Positions 7,848 to 16,578 are shown, counted from the stretch's first letter. The stretch is 64,000 nt of DNA from Candidatus Villigracilis adiacens (GCA_016703605.1 JADJBU010000002.1:62001-126000); one strand, 5' to 3'. A program made the numbers and translations. The notes: generated by a model from the sequence alone, not told the origin.

Positions 7848-8621
7848 ATGACCTATACAACCATTCTGACCGAAACGCGCGGACGCGTGGGGATCGTAAC
7901 CTTGAACCGACCGAAGGCGATGAACGCCTTCAACCTGCAAATGCTCGGCGAGTTGTTCGACGCGCTGGAGGGGTTCGACAAAGACCCATCCGTCGGCGCG
8001 ATCATTGTCACAGGCAACGAAAAAGCCTTTGCAGCAGGGGCGGATATAAAGGAAATGGCGGAATCTTCCTACGTAAAAATGTTAACCTCGGGGCACGTTC
8101 AGGTCTGGGACCGTATCCGGGCGATCCGCAAACCCGTCATCGCCGCCGTCTCCGGCTGGGCATTGGGCGGCGGATGTGAGTTTGTGCTTTCCTGCGATAT
8201 GGTCATCGCAAGCGATTCTGCGAAATTCGGTCAACCTGAGATCACCATCGGCGTCATCCCCGGCGCGGGTGGGACGCAGCGCCTGGCGCGGCTGGTCGGC
8301 AAATACCTCGCGATGGAAATGGTCATCAACAACCGCACGCTCACGGCGCAGGAAGCGCTTCAGTTCGGACTCGCGAATCGGATTGTGCCGGTTGAGGGCT
8401 ATCTCGATGCCGCTGTCTCCTTTGCCGAAGAGATCGCCTCGCGCGCGCCAATCGCCGTCCGCATGGCGAAGGATGCTGTGAATGCCGCGTTTGAAACCAC
8501 GCTTACCGAAGGTCTCGCGGTTGAGAAGCGCAATTTTTATCCGCTGTTTGCAACCGAAGATCAAAAGGAAGGGATGCGCGCCTTCGTCGAAAAACGCAAC
8601 CCGGAGTGGAAAGGGAGGTAG
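7848..8621 (+). CDS. Enoyl-CoA hydratase (crotonase family)
   Basis: A 257-residue crotonase of normal length. The oxyanion-hole segments AFAAGADIKEM and GWALGGGCE and the second catalytic glutamate in QPEITIGVIPGAGGTQRL are all present, as expected for a true hydratase adding water to 2-trans-enoyl-CoA in beta-oxidation or amino-acid catabolism. GGAG sits 9 nt before the ATG, and TATAAT lies about 30 bp upstream of the start. It stands alone, with a mobile element upstream and a convergent peptidase gene downstream, so its pathway partners are elsewhere. Confidence 0.93.
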   Translation: MTYTTILTETRGRVGIVTLNRPKAMNAFNLQMLGELFDALEGFDKDPSVGAIIVTGNEKAFAAGADIKEMAESSYVKMLTSGHVQVWDRIRAIRKPVIAAVSGWALGGGCEFVLSCDMVIASDSAKFGQPEITIGVIPGAGGTQRLARLVGKYLAMEMVINNRTLTAQEALQFGLANRIVPVEGYLDAAVSFAEEIASRAPIAVRMAKDAVNAAFETTLTEGLAVEKRNFYPLFATEDQKEGMRAFVEKRNPEWKGR

Positions 8622-8731
8622 TTCGATAGTCTGATAGTCTTATAGTCAAGTGGTCAAGTAGTCGTGGTGTCGGCTAACTGGCCATCGGACCAAGTGACTA
8701 TTTGACTATCCGACCACCCGGCTATCCGCGA
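8622..8731. repeat. Convergent spacer made of short-word repeats
   Basis: The spacer between two convergent genes consists of permutations of a short word (GATAGTCTGATAGTCTTATAG, AAGTGGTCAAGTAGTC) with a partly complementary right half (GACTATTTGACTATCCGACC). It can fold back on itself and could stop transcription from both sides. No ORF is credible here. Confidence 0.6.
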
Positions 8732-10732
8732 CTATTCAGACAGATCTATCGCCTCGCCGCCGTATTCGCCAGTGACGCGGACCGCCCAATCCGCATCGCG
8801 GATGTAGGTCAGGGAGCCGTCCTTTAGTCCAGCGACGCTAACCTCAAGGGTGAAGGACCCATCGTCGTAGTTGTAAGAACCGGAACCGGTCATCACAAAA
8901 CCCTGGGAGAAGGCGCAGTCTGTCAGCGTAAACAAGTCGCTGGTGTCGTCTGAATCAAAGGCGAACGTCCCGCCGTAGGGGCAGGCTGCCGCGCGAATGT
9001 TCGTGGAACTCGCGTAGTAATATTCAGGCAGGTGGGTGATCTCGCTTTCCACATCATACAGCGCAGCGAGCGGAGTTTCATAATCCGCCGCATTTGCAAG
9101 CGCCAACGGAACGAACTCATCCGCCACATAACCTTCGCATTCCGTCTCGCGTTCCGCAGGCAGGGTATCGTTCACAAGGAATTCGGAGACAAGCCCGTCT
9201 ACACATTCATTGCCCCAGCCAAAGATGACATGCGGACCGCCGGTCTCGGTCACCATATAGCCGTTCGAGACGTTCTCGAAGACAGACCGCGCGCCTTCGT
9301 ACGGGGTCGCCGGATCGGTGGTGGAATTCAACACCAATGTCGGAAAGTCCCCGCCTTGAAAGGGTTGCGCCAGCATGGCAGGCAGGGCATCGTCCTTCGG
9401 ATGGGGCCAATAGACGCAGGGCAGGTCGCCATAAAAGACCGAAGAGAAGCGCGGCAGGCTCGCATCCACTTCATCGCCTTCGCGCAGGAAGAGTTCGGCT
9501 TGTTCTTCAAAGGTCGCGCCGGGTTCGGCATAGTCGCGGCAGGTCACGCCGTAATAGATCGCATCGCTCCATGAAGGGTCGAACACCGCTTCGAGCGTGT
9601 CGGGGTTGACGTATAACGAGTTGTACGCAACCCGCGCCAAAGGCACGAGCGTGTTATCGCGGGCATAGGCTGCCAGCGCGCGCAGGAAAATCATCCGCGC
9701 GGTTTCGGAGTATATAAAGCCTGAGGTGGCTTCCAACTCGGCGAACGAGAACTCGCGCTGCCGCGTTTCACCGGTTGAGAGCGGGAAATCGAACGCGATC
9801 GGCGCCTGTTTCAATTTCGCGGCAAGCTCGTCATATACTTCAACCGCATCCCTGCCCATGTCTGCGGCGCAATACTCATCGGCGTTGCAGGCTTCGAGCG
9901 TGGCAACCAGCACATCGTTGAACGCGGCAGCCTGTCCCTTGAGAAATTCGGTGTCCGTCAACGTGATGTCAACCGTCCCATCGAGGATGAGTCCAGCCAG
10001 CCGGTCCGGGTGAGCCGTGGCATACATCTGCGAAAATTGCGTACCGTAACTTTCTCCGTACAACCAGAATTTTTCATCGCCCATGAAGGCGCGGAAGGCT
10101 TCCAAATCTTCCACAGCCTGCGCGGTATCAAGGTAGGGAATCAATTCCGACTCGCCCATTTCGGCGACGCATTCATCCACGAAGGTTTTTGTAACGTCAA
10201 GTAATTGCGCTTCACCCTCGGGCGTGGCCGCCTCGGTATCGGCGCGGTAATACTTCGCCGCCGCATCGATGCAATACAGGCCGCCAGACTCATTGATGCC
10301 GCGCTGGTCGAAGAACACCACGTCGAAGTTCTCAGTAATGCGCGGATCGAAATAGGATGTGTACGCATCGGCGCTCATCAAGCCCGAACCGCCCGGTCCG
10401 CCGATGACGGTGACGAACATCCCCTTGCGTTCGCCCGTGGCGGGCAGCACCGCAAAGACAACCTTCGTCGCGCGCGAATCCTGCGGGTCGAAATGATTCA
10501 GCGGCACGCTGATATCGATGCAGGTAAAGCCGCCCTCAGGACAGGGATAGCCCCCGGCTCCTTCCAGGCGTGAAACTGTATCCCCGGCCGGAGCCCCGGT
10601 TTCGCCGACGGTGGGTTCCGCCGCCGCTGTGGGCGGTTCAGCGGATGAAACCTGCGTCGCCGCTGGTGATGCGCACGCCTGAAGCGCAAGCGCAAGCCCA
10701 ACCATGCCAATCAGAAACTTTTTCATATTCAT
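8732..10732 (-). CDS. Secreted S33-family peptidase (tripeptidyl aminopeptidase-like) lipoprotein
   Basis: A 666-residue alpha/beta-hydrolase peptidase. The signal ends at LQACAS (lipobox), followed by an Ala/Thr/Pro linker. The oxyanion segment GGPGGSG, the nucleophile elbow GESYGTQ and a C-terminal TAP-like region with DPATP and GGPHVIFGWG identify a serine exopeptidase of the S33 group that trims peptides outside the cell. About 110 further C-terminal residues form an extra beta-rich domain. The chosen ATG overlaps the upstream hydrolase stop as ATGA, so translation is probably coupled; an ATG at 10726 is an alternative. Confidence 0.88.
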   Translation of the reverse strand: MNMKKFLIGMVGLALALQACASPAATQVSSAEPPTAAAEPTVGETGAPAGDTVSRLEGAGGYPCPEGGFTCIDISVPLNHFDPQDSRATKVVFAVLPATGERKGMFVTVIGGPGGSGLMSADAYTSYFDPRITENFDVVFFDQRGINESGGLYCIDAAAKYYRADTEAATPEGEAQLLDVTKTFVDECVAEMGESELIPYLDTAQAVEDLEAFRAFMGDEKFWLYGESYGTQFSQMYATAHPDRLAGLILDGTVDITLTDTEFLKGQAAAFNDVLVATLEACNADEYCAADMGRDAVEVYDELAAKLKQAPIAFDFPLSTGETRQREFSFAELEATSGFIYSETARMIFLRALAAYARDNTLVPLARVAYNSLYVNPDTLEAVFDPSWSDAIYYGVTCRDYAEPGATFEEQAELFLREGDEVDASLPRFSSVFYGDLPCVYWPHPKDDALPAMLAQPFQGGDFPTLVLNSTTDPATPYEGARSVFENVSNGYMVTETGGPHVIFGWGNECVDGLVSEFLVNDTLPAERETECEGYVADEFVPLALANAADYETPLAALYDVESEITHLPEYYYASSTNIRAAACPYGGTFAFDSDDTSDLFTLTDCAFSQGFVMTGSGSYNYDDGSFTLEVSVAGLKDGSLTYIRDADWAVRVTGEYGGEAIDLSE

Positions 10733-11511
10733 AATCCTTTCTCTCCTAGCCATTTATCGATCCGTTCCGCCACCGATCTCCAGCCTTTTTCGAGCATCAT
10801 ATCGTGCGCCATATCGGGGAAGGTCTCGGCAGCGGCGTTGTATGCCCGCGCCGTCTTGCGAACATCGACCAATGGGATGACGGTATCCTTCTCTGCGCCG
10901 AGGACGAGCAGGGGCGTCTTTACTTTTTGGGGACGGGCGAGGTTCAAACCGAGCAAGTCCATGTACATGCGGAAGGATTCGTCGTTGAGTTTTGCATGAT
11001 ATTTAAGCAATTGGTCCTGCGGGAAATTTTCAGAGAAGAATGCCCAGCGGGTATGCCCGGGCGTTGCCACCACAGGTGCGAGGCGGAACTGGGTCATCAC
11101 CTTCAGCAGGGTCAGCGGACTGTGTTTGAAGACCAGCCAGGTCGGGTGCCAAAGTCCGTAGGGCGGGTTGGACGCAAGCAACACCCCTGCAGGCGCGGAA
11201 TTTCGTTCGAGAAATTTCTGGACGATGAAACCGCCCATGGAGTGACCGATCAGCGCGGGCGGAGTCGGAAGCGTTTTCGCCACTTCCTCCACATCGCGGA
11301 CGTAATCCATGATGCCGCTTCCCTGAATCTTCCCTTCGCTCCCGGCATGTCCGCGCAGGCTCAATGCAGTGACATGCCAGCCCGCCTCCGCGAAGAAGGG
11401 CAGGAAGAATTCGTCCCAGCACCAGGCCCCATGCCACATGCCGTGGATGAAGAGCAGCGGTGTTTTATGATTTTGGTTTACGGGGTTGCGGGTGATGACT
11501 TCGAGTTTCAT
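10729..11511 (-). CDS. Alpha/beta-hydrolase (lysophospholipase-like)
   Basis: A 260-residue cytoplasmic alpha/beta hydrolase. FIHGMWHGAWCW (oxyanion region), GHSMGGF (nucleophile serine), GAEKDTVIP (acid) and MAHDMML (histidine) form a complete triad. The start at 11511 has AGGAG 7 nt upstream; the longer open frame lacks this and is repeat-like. Its stop overlaps the start of the secreted S33 peptidase by ATGA, so the two are co-translated, which suggests linked catabolic roles, perhaps peptide or ester uptake. The substrate is unknown. Confidence 0.87.
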   Translation of the reverse strand: MKLEVITRNPVNQNHKTPLLFIHGMWHGAWCWDEFFLPFFAEAGWHVTALSLRGHAGSEGKIQGSGIMDYVRDVEEVAKTLPTPPALIGHSMGGFIVQKFLERNSAPAGVLLASNPPYGLWHPTWLVFKHSPLTLLKVMTQFRLAPVVATPGHTRWAFFSENFPQDQLLKYHAKLNDESFRMYMDLLGLNLARPQKVKTPLLVLGAEKDTVIPLVDVRKTARAYNAAAETFPDMAHDMMLEKGWRSVAERIDKWLGEKGL

Positions 11512-11621
11512 GGCAGACTCCTCTCTCCCCATGAGTTTACCTGAAAGTGAAACGATGGAGTCAAAAGTCTCCTGACTTTTGAACTCCAACGACTCCTCTC
11601 GTTGGAGTCCGGCAGCGCCAA

Positions 11622-11649
11622 CAAAAAGACTCCCGCAAAGGGGAGTCTT
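11622..11649 (-). terminator. Terminator after tRNA-Lys
   Basis: On the minus strand AAGACTCCC, loop CTTTGC, GGGAGTCTT followed by TTTT. It starts 2 nt after the tRNA 3' end and fits a classic rho-independent terminator. The adjacent spacer (11554-11609) holds two further small hairpins built from GGAGTC and GACTCC words. Confidence 0.92.
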
Positions 11650-11650
11650 G

Positions 11651-11722
11651 TGAGCGCGGAGAGGCTCGAACTCTCAACAAACGGCTTAAAAGGCCGCTGC
11701 TCTACCATTGAGCTACGCGCCC
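11651..11722 (-). tRNA. tRNA-Lys (anticodon TTT)
   Basis: A 72-nt cloverleaf: acceptor GGGCGCG pairing with CGCGCTC, D arm GCTC...GAGC, anticodon stem GCGGC/GCCGT with loop CTTTTAA (anticodon TTT), T arm GAGAG-TTCGAGC-CTCTC, discriminator A. CCA is not encoded. A strong terminator follows at once, so it is a single-gene unit. Confidence 0.95.
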
Positions 11723-11784
11723 ATCTTGAAAGCGGACTGCATTCTATCACGGGCATATGCGGGCGTCAACAAGCGCAGAGAATG

Positions 11785-11919
11785 GTGTGCAAGCAAAGGT
11801 TGTCAGTTTGGACTGCGAAATCTCCTGATTTTGCTCGAAAGTCGGGAGATGTCGTGGCGCCGTTGGCGCCACCACAGCGCCGCTTTCGACTCCGTGCCTG
11901 ACATGTTTTGCTTGCACAC
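11785..11919. mobile_element. Miniature element, family A copy 2
   Basis: A 135-bp copy in the same orientation as copy 1, with the GTGTGCAAGCAAA...TTTGCTTGCACAC ends. It is flanked on both sides by AGAGAATG, an exact 8-bp target duplication. The interior differs from copy 1 by a short GGCGCC-rich insertion. Confidence 0.88.
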
Positions 11920-12305
11920 AGAGAATGTGGGCAGGGCTTTCTCAAAGCCTTCTCTACCGTGCCTTTTTTGGTTTCGGCTTGTCTGAGTTAGGGTTTCTTT
12001 ACGAAGGAAATGTGCAGTAGCAAACCAAAGTCTTTAACCCTTAATGTGAAAAGCACGATCGCAAAAAGAACTCCGTTTCGCGTCATTCGTGTTAAGCCTT
12101 TTGCTTGCATTTCCATTTTTTAATTGACTTTGCTATAGCCATGTCCAAATGGTGACGGTAATTTTTCAAACGGCGTGGATGGGGGTAAAATAAGCGCCGA
12201 GTTGAAATTTCAATCAGGTTCGAATTCGGACAATGTCCGATTTTGAACCAGTTGCGGGTCCATATCATAGATCAGTCATGAAAATTCAAACAAGCGGAGG
12301 AATCC
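11920..12305. other. Gene-free spacer before a lipoprotein gene
   Basis: No credible ORF in 386 bp. It contains a GGGCAGGGCTTTCTC / TCTCTACCGTGCC-like imperfect hairpin near the left end and a perfect 7-bp inverted repeat with a 1-nt centre (TCGGACA-A-TGTCCGA, 12226-12240) about 65 bp before the lipoprotein start. The inverted repeat could be a regulator site for that gene. No promoter hexamers are clear enough to call. Confidence 0.5.
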
Positions 12306-13115
12306 ATGAATAAACATGCACGTTTCACCCTGCTCGTGTTGGTATTCGTTCTAGCCTGTGCCAGTCTGCCTGAACCGACTCCCACTGCCAGCCCGGTTCC
12401 AGAAGCGACATTTACGCCGTCTCCCACAAACACGCCCACCCCGGATCCAACATCCACTCCCGACACACCTGCCACGGCGGCGGCGGCGGCGACCCAAACG
12501 GCTGGAAACCTATTAACTGACCTGGATAAACTGCTGGGAGACTCAGACCTCCCGTACCAGGAAGGATATCTGGCTTGGCGGTATGACGACCCCATCGAAG
12601 TTAGCATGACGGGACCCGATAGCAAGCTTATCGGCATTGACGAAAAACTGATCTCGGGTAATTTTGTACTTAAGTCAGAAGTCACCTGGAACGCGACAGG
12701 GATCATTGTATGCGGGGTCATCTTCCGTTCGGAACCAGACCTTGTGAAGGGCAGGCAATATCAATTTTTATTCCTGCGCCTTTCGGGCTTGCCCGCCTGG
12801 GCGATTGAATTCCATGAATTCGGATATTTCAAAAACTCCCCCACCAACGTCCAATATTCCAGCGCGCTGGACCAGGGCAACAATGCCACCAACGAATTTG
12901 TCCTGGTGGCTTACGAAGATCAATTTACAATGTTTCTCAACGGCATCCGGCAGGGCAGGTTCTTCGATTACAGCAAACAAAGCGCTGAGGGCAATTTTGC
13001 CTTCCTGGGCAGCCAGGATTCGGGGGAAGGAACCTGCACATACGAAAACAGTTGGATCTGGTCCATGGACCCGATAAATTTGAATCCAACCACCTGGACG
13101 GACCAAACCGACTGA
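12306..13115 (+). CDS. Lipoprotein with a jellyroll (LamG/DUF1080-like) domain
   Basis: A 269-residue lipoprotein (lipobox VLACAS, Cys18) with a long Thr/Pro/Ala linker to about residue 65. The remaining part has the strand pattern of concanavalin-like jellyroll domains: GNFVLKSEVTW, GVIFRSEP, YQFLFLRLSG, FVLVAYEDQFTMFLNGI, FAFLGSQDSGEGTCTYEN. Such domains bind or act on carbohydrate, but no catalytic residues are evident. GGAGG lies 5 nt before the ATG. It is a single gene in a repeat-rich stretch. Confidence 0.75.
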   Translation: MNKHARFTLLVLVFVLACASLPEPTPTASPVPEATFTPSPTNTPTPDPTSTPDTPATAAAAATQTAGNLLTDLDKLLGDSDLPYQEGYLAWRYDDPIEVSMTGPDSKLIGIDEKLISGNFVLKSEVTWNATGIIVCGVIFRSEPDLVKGRQYQFLFLRLSGLPAWAIEFHEFGYFKNSPTNVQYSSALDQGNNATNEFVLVAYEDQFTMFLNGIRQGRFFDYSKQSAEGNFAFLGSQDSGEGTCTYENSWIWSMDPINLNPTTWTDQTD

Positions 13116-13497
13116 GTTTTTCGGTCGTAAAGAGATTCCAAGGGACTGTTTCTTAAGTTCCTTTCTCACGCGTAGATTCGCCCAATTTATCGGACGCTTC
13201 CACCCGTACGGCGCGACGCATATCATCCCCGTATGGGGACTGCGTCACATCGGTTCTTAAAAAATTCCGTGATCGTTGCTGGCTGATACGAAATTTGGTT
13301 TGAGCGAGAAGCGAACGCGGGAGACGTTCGCTTCTCGCTCCAAAGCCTGGAGATGCCGCGCGGCATCACGGCGCCGCTTTGGACTCCATTTTCATCCCTT
13401 CGGCTTCGCTCAGGACAAGCCTTTGGGTGAAATCCGTTTCGCGGATACTCCGCGGTAAAAGGCGTTATAAATTAACCATCGGGGTAAAATTCTGCTC
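13116..13497. repeat. Spacer with a 16-bp perfect hairpin and a family-A-like module
   Basis: Positions 13302-13340 form a perfect 16-bp stem (GAGCGAGAAGCGAACG and its complement, 7-nt loop). Immediately after, 13341-13392 resembles the interior of the family A elements (GGAGATG..G...GGCGCCGCTTTGGACTCC). A repeat word CCCTTCGGCTTCGCTCAGGA follows at about 13397. No gene is visible. A TAAAAT 7 nt before the next ATG is its likely -10. Confidence 0.7.
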
Positions 13498-14163
13498 ATG
13501 ACTGACCTCAACCAACGCGCCCTTGAAATTCATAAAACACTTTTAACAGCCTTTGGCGAACCCATCTGGCGCAATCCGCTGCCCGCCATCGACGAGCTCG
13601 TCTCGACCATCCTTTCGCAGAACACCAACGACGTGAACCGCGACCGCGCCTTCGATGCACTGCTTGCAAAATTCCCCACATGGGAAGCCGTGCGAGATGC
13701 GGAAGAAAAAGATGTCGTTGATGCTATTCGTCCCGCCGGGCTGGCGAATCAAAAAGGTCCGCGCATTCAACAGGTGTTGAAAGAAATAACAAAGGAACGC
13801 GGGGCGCTTGACCTGCAATTCCTGGCGGACATGCCGCTCGAAGAAGCCCGCACCTGGTTGACCAAGTTCAACGGCGTGGGACCTAAGACTGCCGCGATCG
13901 TCTTATGCTTCTCCCTGGGTCGCCCCGCCTTCCCCGTGGACACACACGTCTACCGTGTCACCGGTCGCCTCGGTCTGCGCCCCGAAAAGATGACCGTGGA
14001 GCAGGCGCATCCGCATCTTGAAGCGGTCTTCCCGCCAGAGACGTATTACGCGGCGCACCTGAACATCATCCGCCTGGGACGCGAAGTGTGCAAGGCCAGA
14101 AAGCCGCTGTGTCCGCAATGCCCGGTGAAGCATTTGTGCGAGTATACAGAGAAGACAAAGTAA
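13498..14163 (+). CDS. Endonuclease III-like DNA glycosylase
   Basis: A 221-residue HhH-GPD base-excision repair protein. The helix-hairpin-helix with catalytic lysine (FNGVGPKTA), the catalytic aspartate in PVDTHVYR, and a C-terminal C-x6-C-x2-C-x5-C cluster for [4Fe-4S] are all present. It should remove oxidised pyrimidines and nick the abasic site; the exact lesion range of this subgroup is not readable. TAAAAT lies 7 nt before the ATG and no Shine-Dalgarno is visible, so the message is probably leaderless. Confidence 0.93.
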   Translation: MTDLNQRALEIHKTLLTAFGEPIWRNPLPAIDELVSTILSQNTNDVNRDRAFDALLAKFPTWEAVRDAEEKDVVDAIRPAGLANQKGPRIQQVLKEITKERGALDLQFLADMPLEEARTWLTKFNGVGPKTAAIVLCFSLGRPAFPVDTHVYRVTGRLGLRPEKMTVEQAHPHLEAVFPPETYYAAHLNIIRLGREVCKARKPLCPQCPVKHLCEYTEKTK

Positions 14164-14210
14164 CAACCCCGAAGGCGTCGCTGTGGCGCCGTGCAACAGA
14201 TGAAATTTTT

Positions 14211-14322
14211 TAGGACTTACGCAAAACCCCAAGAGCAAGCCGCGAATTTTCACGAAAATTCTTGATAATTCGCGTGAATTTGCGTAATTCGTGGCAAAAG
14301 ACTTTGATCTGCGTAAGTCCTA
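14211..14322. mobile_element. Miniature element, family B copy 1
   Basis: A 112-bp element with 13-bp perfect inverted ends TAGGACTTACGCA / TGCGTAAGTCCTA, flanked by T-runs. The interior is AT-rich and itself palindromic (CGCGAATTTTCACG / AATTCGCGTGAATT). It has no coding capacity. Confidence 0.85.
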
Positions 14323-14353
14323 TTTTTATAGAAAGTTGTACAGAACGAATTCG

Positions 14354-14403
14354 AACCCTGAAGGGGTGTCATGATCTCATAGCTGTGACACCCCTTCAGG
14401 GTT
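14354..14403. terminator. Long perfect hairpin downstream of the endonuclease III-like gene
   Basis: An 18-bp perfect stem (AACCCTGAAGGGGTGTCA and its complement) with a 14-nt loop. It may terminate the upstream gene, although only a weak T-run follows; it could equally be a free-standing repeat. Confidence 0.6.
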
Positions 14404-14484
14404 TATTGATTGTCACCCAAAATCTATAATCCTCTCAACCCTTCGGGTTTTGAAGAAATGCCAAAAGGTATAATTGCTAAAACT

Positions 14485-14961
14485 ATGAACCAGCCGCCCG
14501 TCAGCCTTGCTTTGGAAAAATTGAATGTGCCGCACCAGATCTTTCGGCATGAAACGCCGGTGGATTCGTTCGAGAAAGCCGCCAGTGACCGGGGTCAGCG
14601 CCCTTCGCAGATCGTGCGGACGATCCTCTTCCGCGTGAGTGAGGAGGAGTTTGCGCTTGTCCTCGTGGCGGGAGCGGGGCAGGTTTCGTGGAAGAAATTG
14701 CGAAAGTTACTGGGCAGGTCGCGGATTACGATGGCGACGGAGGAAGAAGTGCTGGCGGTGACAGGTTATCGCATCGGGACGGTGGGTCCGTTTGGGTTGG
14801 CGAAACCGGTTCGAGCGATGGTCGAGGCGGGGGTCTTGAAGGAAGAGGAAGTGTCGATTGGGTCGGGGATGCGCGACACGGCGGTCATCCTCAAATCCGC
14901 GGACTTGATGAAGGGCTTGGGGGATGTGGAAGTGGTGGAGTTGTTTGAGAAGGATTCTTAA
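14485..14961 (+). CDS. YbaK/ProX-family aminoacyl-tRNA deacylase
   Basis: A 158-residue YbaK/EbsC-like protein: VDSFEKAASDRGQRPSQIVRT, FALVLVAGAGQVSWKKLRKLLG with the conserved lysine, and a C-terminal GSGMRDTAVILKSADL. The family hydrolyses mischarged tRNA (for example Cys- or Ala-tRNAPro) in the cytosol. The open frame extends upstream, but TATAAT at 14469-14474 lies inside that extension, so the ATG at 14485 is the start, and the message is probably leaderless (10-nt gap). It stands alone. Confidence 0.87.
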   Translation: MNQPPVSLALEKLNVPHQIFRHETPVDSFEKAASDRGQRPSQIVRTILFRVSEEEFALVLVAGAGQVSWKKLRKLLGRSRITMATEEEVLAVTGYRIGTVGPFGLAKPVRAMVEAGVLKEEEVSIGSGMRDTAVILKSADLMKGLGDVEVVELFEKDS

Positions 14962-15033
14962 CCACAAAGGAGACAAAGGGTCACAAAGGAAAAACAAATA
15001 TCTCCTTTGTGTACCTTCGTGACCCTTCGTGGT
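14961..15033. repeat. Intergenic palindrome (ACCACAAAGGA...CTTCGTGGT)
   Basis: An imperfect inverted repeat with arms starting ACCACAAAGGAGACAAAGGG and ending GACCCTTCGTGGT. The same class occurs at 44751-44814 and 52144-52213, always directly downstream of a coding region, so it may double as a transcription stop. Confidence 0.7.
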
Positions 15034-15055
15034 CGAAACTAAACGGAGAATATCA

Positions 15056-15895
15056 ATGAGCAGAAAGCAACGTGTGATTGATTTTGTGGAAATTGAATGG
15101 GGCGGATATATCGAGCGCTTCAACCGCCTGCCGGGGTTGGATGGGATGCAGCGCGTGCGCGGGCAGGGCTACGAGCGCTTCCGCGATATGCTGGCGCACA
15201 TCCTTTCGTGGTGGGAGGATGTGATGCCCGCCATCCTTGCGCTGGCGGAGAAGCGCGAGATCGAGCGCAAGAAGTATGACTTCGACGCGTTCAATGCCGA
15301 AGCGGTGGCGAAGTATAAGGATTGGGATGAAGCCGGGTTTTTGGCTCACTTTGAGAAAAGCCGTCAGAAAGCCGCGGCAGATTTCAGGTCCATGAATGAA
15401 GCGGCGTTCGAGGATAAACGAATTTGGGGACGCATCCACGGCATCTTCATCCATCATGCCCGCGAACATCTGGTTGCGTTGAGCAAATTCCTCACGCTCG
15501 ATACGCTCGAACATGAATGGAAGGAATATCCGGCAGCGTTCGACGCATCTGACAGGCAGGAAGATTTTTTGAAGAAGCAGGGCGCGGCGCGTTTTGGCGA
15601 TCTGCTGGCGCATAATTTTGTGTGGTGGGACCAGGGCATGATCGCCGTGCAGGGCGCATTGAAAGACCCGTCGTTCAAGTATGCGGGTCCGGGCGATACG
15701 GACACCTTCAATGCCGGGATCGTGGCAAAATATAAGGGGACGAGTGAGGAAGAGTTGCGCGCGCTGTTCGAGCAAAAGCGTTTGGCGATGATCGAACTCG
15801 TCCACGGACTGCCCGAAAGCGCATTCCAAAACCCAACCATCGAAGACTGGCTTGCCGCCGATGTGGTTGAACATTTCGACGAACATGCCGTATAG
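15056..15895 (+). CDS. Duplicated DinB/ClbS-like four-helix protein
   Basis: A 279-residue protein made of two similar halves (about 1-140 and 145-279), each with the motifs of the ClbS/DfsB group of DinB-like four-helix bundles: RFRDMLAHILSWWEDVM and ARFGDLLAHNFVWWDQGM, then VAKYKDW and VAKYKGT, and a late histidine (IHHAREHL, VVEHFDEH). This fold often places a metal on histidines; ClbS itself hydrolyses a DNA-alkylating warhead. The function here is unknown. GGAG precedes ATG 15056 by 7 nt. folK follows 9 bp later and probably shares the transcript. Confidence 0.8.
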   Translation: MSRKQRVIDFVEIEWGGYIERFNRLPGLDGMQRVRGQGYERFRDMLAHILSWWEDVMPAILALAEKREIERKKYDFDAFNAEAVAKYKDWDEAGFLAHFEKSRQKAAADFRSMNEAAFEDKRIWGRIHGIFIHHAREHLVALSKFLTLDTLEHEWKEYPAAFDASDRQEDFLKKQGAARFGDLLAHNFVWWDQGMIAVQGALKDPSFKYAGPGDTDTFNAGIVAKYKGTSEEELRALFEQKRLAMIELVHGLPESAFQNPTIEDWLAADVVEHFDEHAV

Positions 15896-15904
15896 GAGCC
15901 GCCC

Positions 15905-16393
15905 ATGATGGATCACACCGTTTATCTCGCGCTTGGCAGCAACCTGGGGAACCGCCTCGCCAATTTGAAGAATGCAATTTCAAACCTCACGCCGCAGATG
16001 GATGTGAAGAAGAAGTCGCCGGTGTATGAGACGCCGCCCTGGGGCTACGCCGACCAGCCGCCGTTCCTGAATCAATGTGTGATGGCGGAAACGTATCTCG
16101 ACCCCGAAAATTTGCTCTCCCATTTGAAGCGGCTCGAAACCGTGCTGGGACGCGAGCCGACCTTCGAGAACGGTCCGCGCCTGATTGACATTGACATTTT
16201 GCTTTACGCTGACGAGATCATCGACTCGCCGCCGCTGGTCGTCCCGCATCCGCGGATGCATACGCGCGGGTTTGTGCTCGTGCCGCTCAACGACATTGCT
16301 CCCGACCTTGTTCATCCTGTTCTGGGCAAGCCTGTCAGTGAACTGCTGCTGGATGTGGAACGGGTGAACATCCACGAATATAAAGGGAAGTAG
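15905..16393 (+). CDS. folK: Hydroxymethyldihydropterin pyrophosphokinase
   Basis: A 162-residue HPPK that transfers pyrophosphate from ATP to 6-hydroxymethyl-7,8-dihydropterin in folate synthesis. LALGSNLGNR at the N terminus, the signature ENGPRLIDIDILLY with the two Mg-binding aspartates, and VPHPRMHTRGFVLVPL are all present. AGGAG is 7 nt before the ATG; a second ATG follows directly. No other folate gene is adjacent; the DinB-like gene is immediately upstream. Confidence 0.96.
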   Translation: MMDHTVYLALGSNLGNRLANLKNAISNLTPQMDVKKKSPVYETPPWGYADQPPFLNQCVMAETYLDPENLLSHLKRLETVLGREPTFENGPRLIDIDILLYADEIIDSPPLVVPHPRMHTRGFVLVPLNDIAPDLVHPVLGKPVSELLLDVERVNIHEYKGK

Positions 16394-16421
16394 TGCCGCA
16401 ATGCATTAAGAGAATGATGAA

Positions 16422-16539
16422 GTGTGCAAGCAAAACATGTCAGGCACGGAGTCGAAAGCGGCGCTGTGGCGACATCTCCCGACTTTCGAGCAAAATCGGG
16501 AGATTTTGCAGTCCACATTGACAACCTTTGCTTGCACAC
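16422..16539. mobile_element. Miniature element, family A copy 3 (inverted)
   Basis: A 118-bp copy in the opposite orientation to copies 1 and 2. It is flanked on both sides by ATGATGAA, an exact 8-bp target duplication. It lies between folK and the DUF433/DUF5615 pair. Confidence 0.92.
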
Positions 16540-16578
16540 ATGATGAATGCGCAGGCTCAACACCGGCATGTCGGCATG

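Noticed and set aside
12768..13226. Minus-strand ORF of 152 codons over the jellyroll lipoprotein
   Set aside because: Antisense to a gene with signal peptide, ribosome site and domain pattern; shadow.
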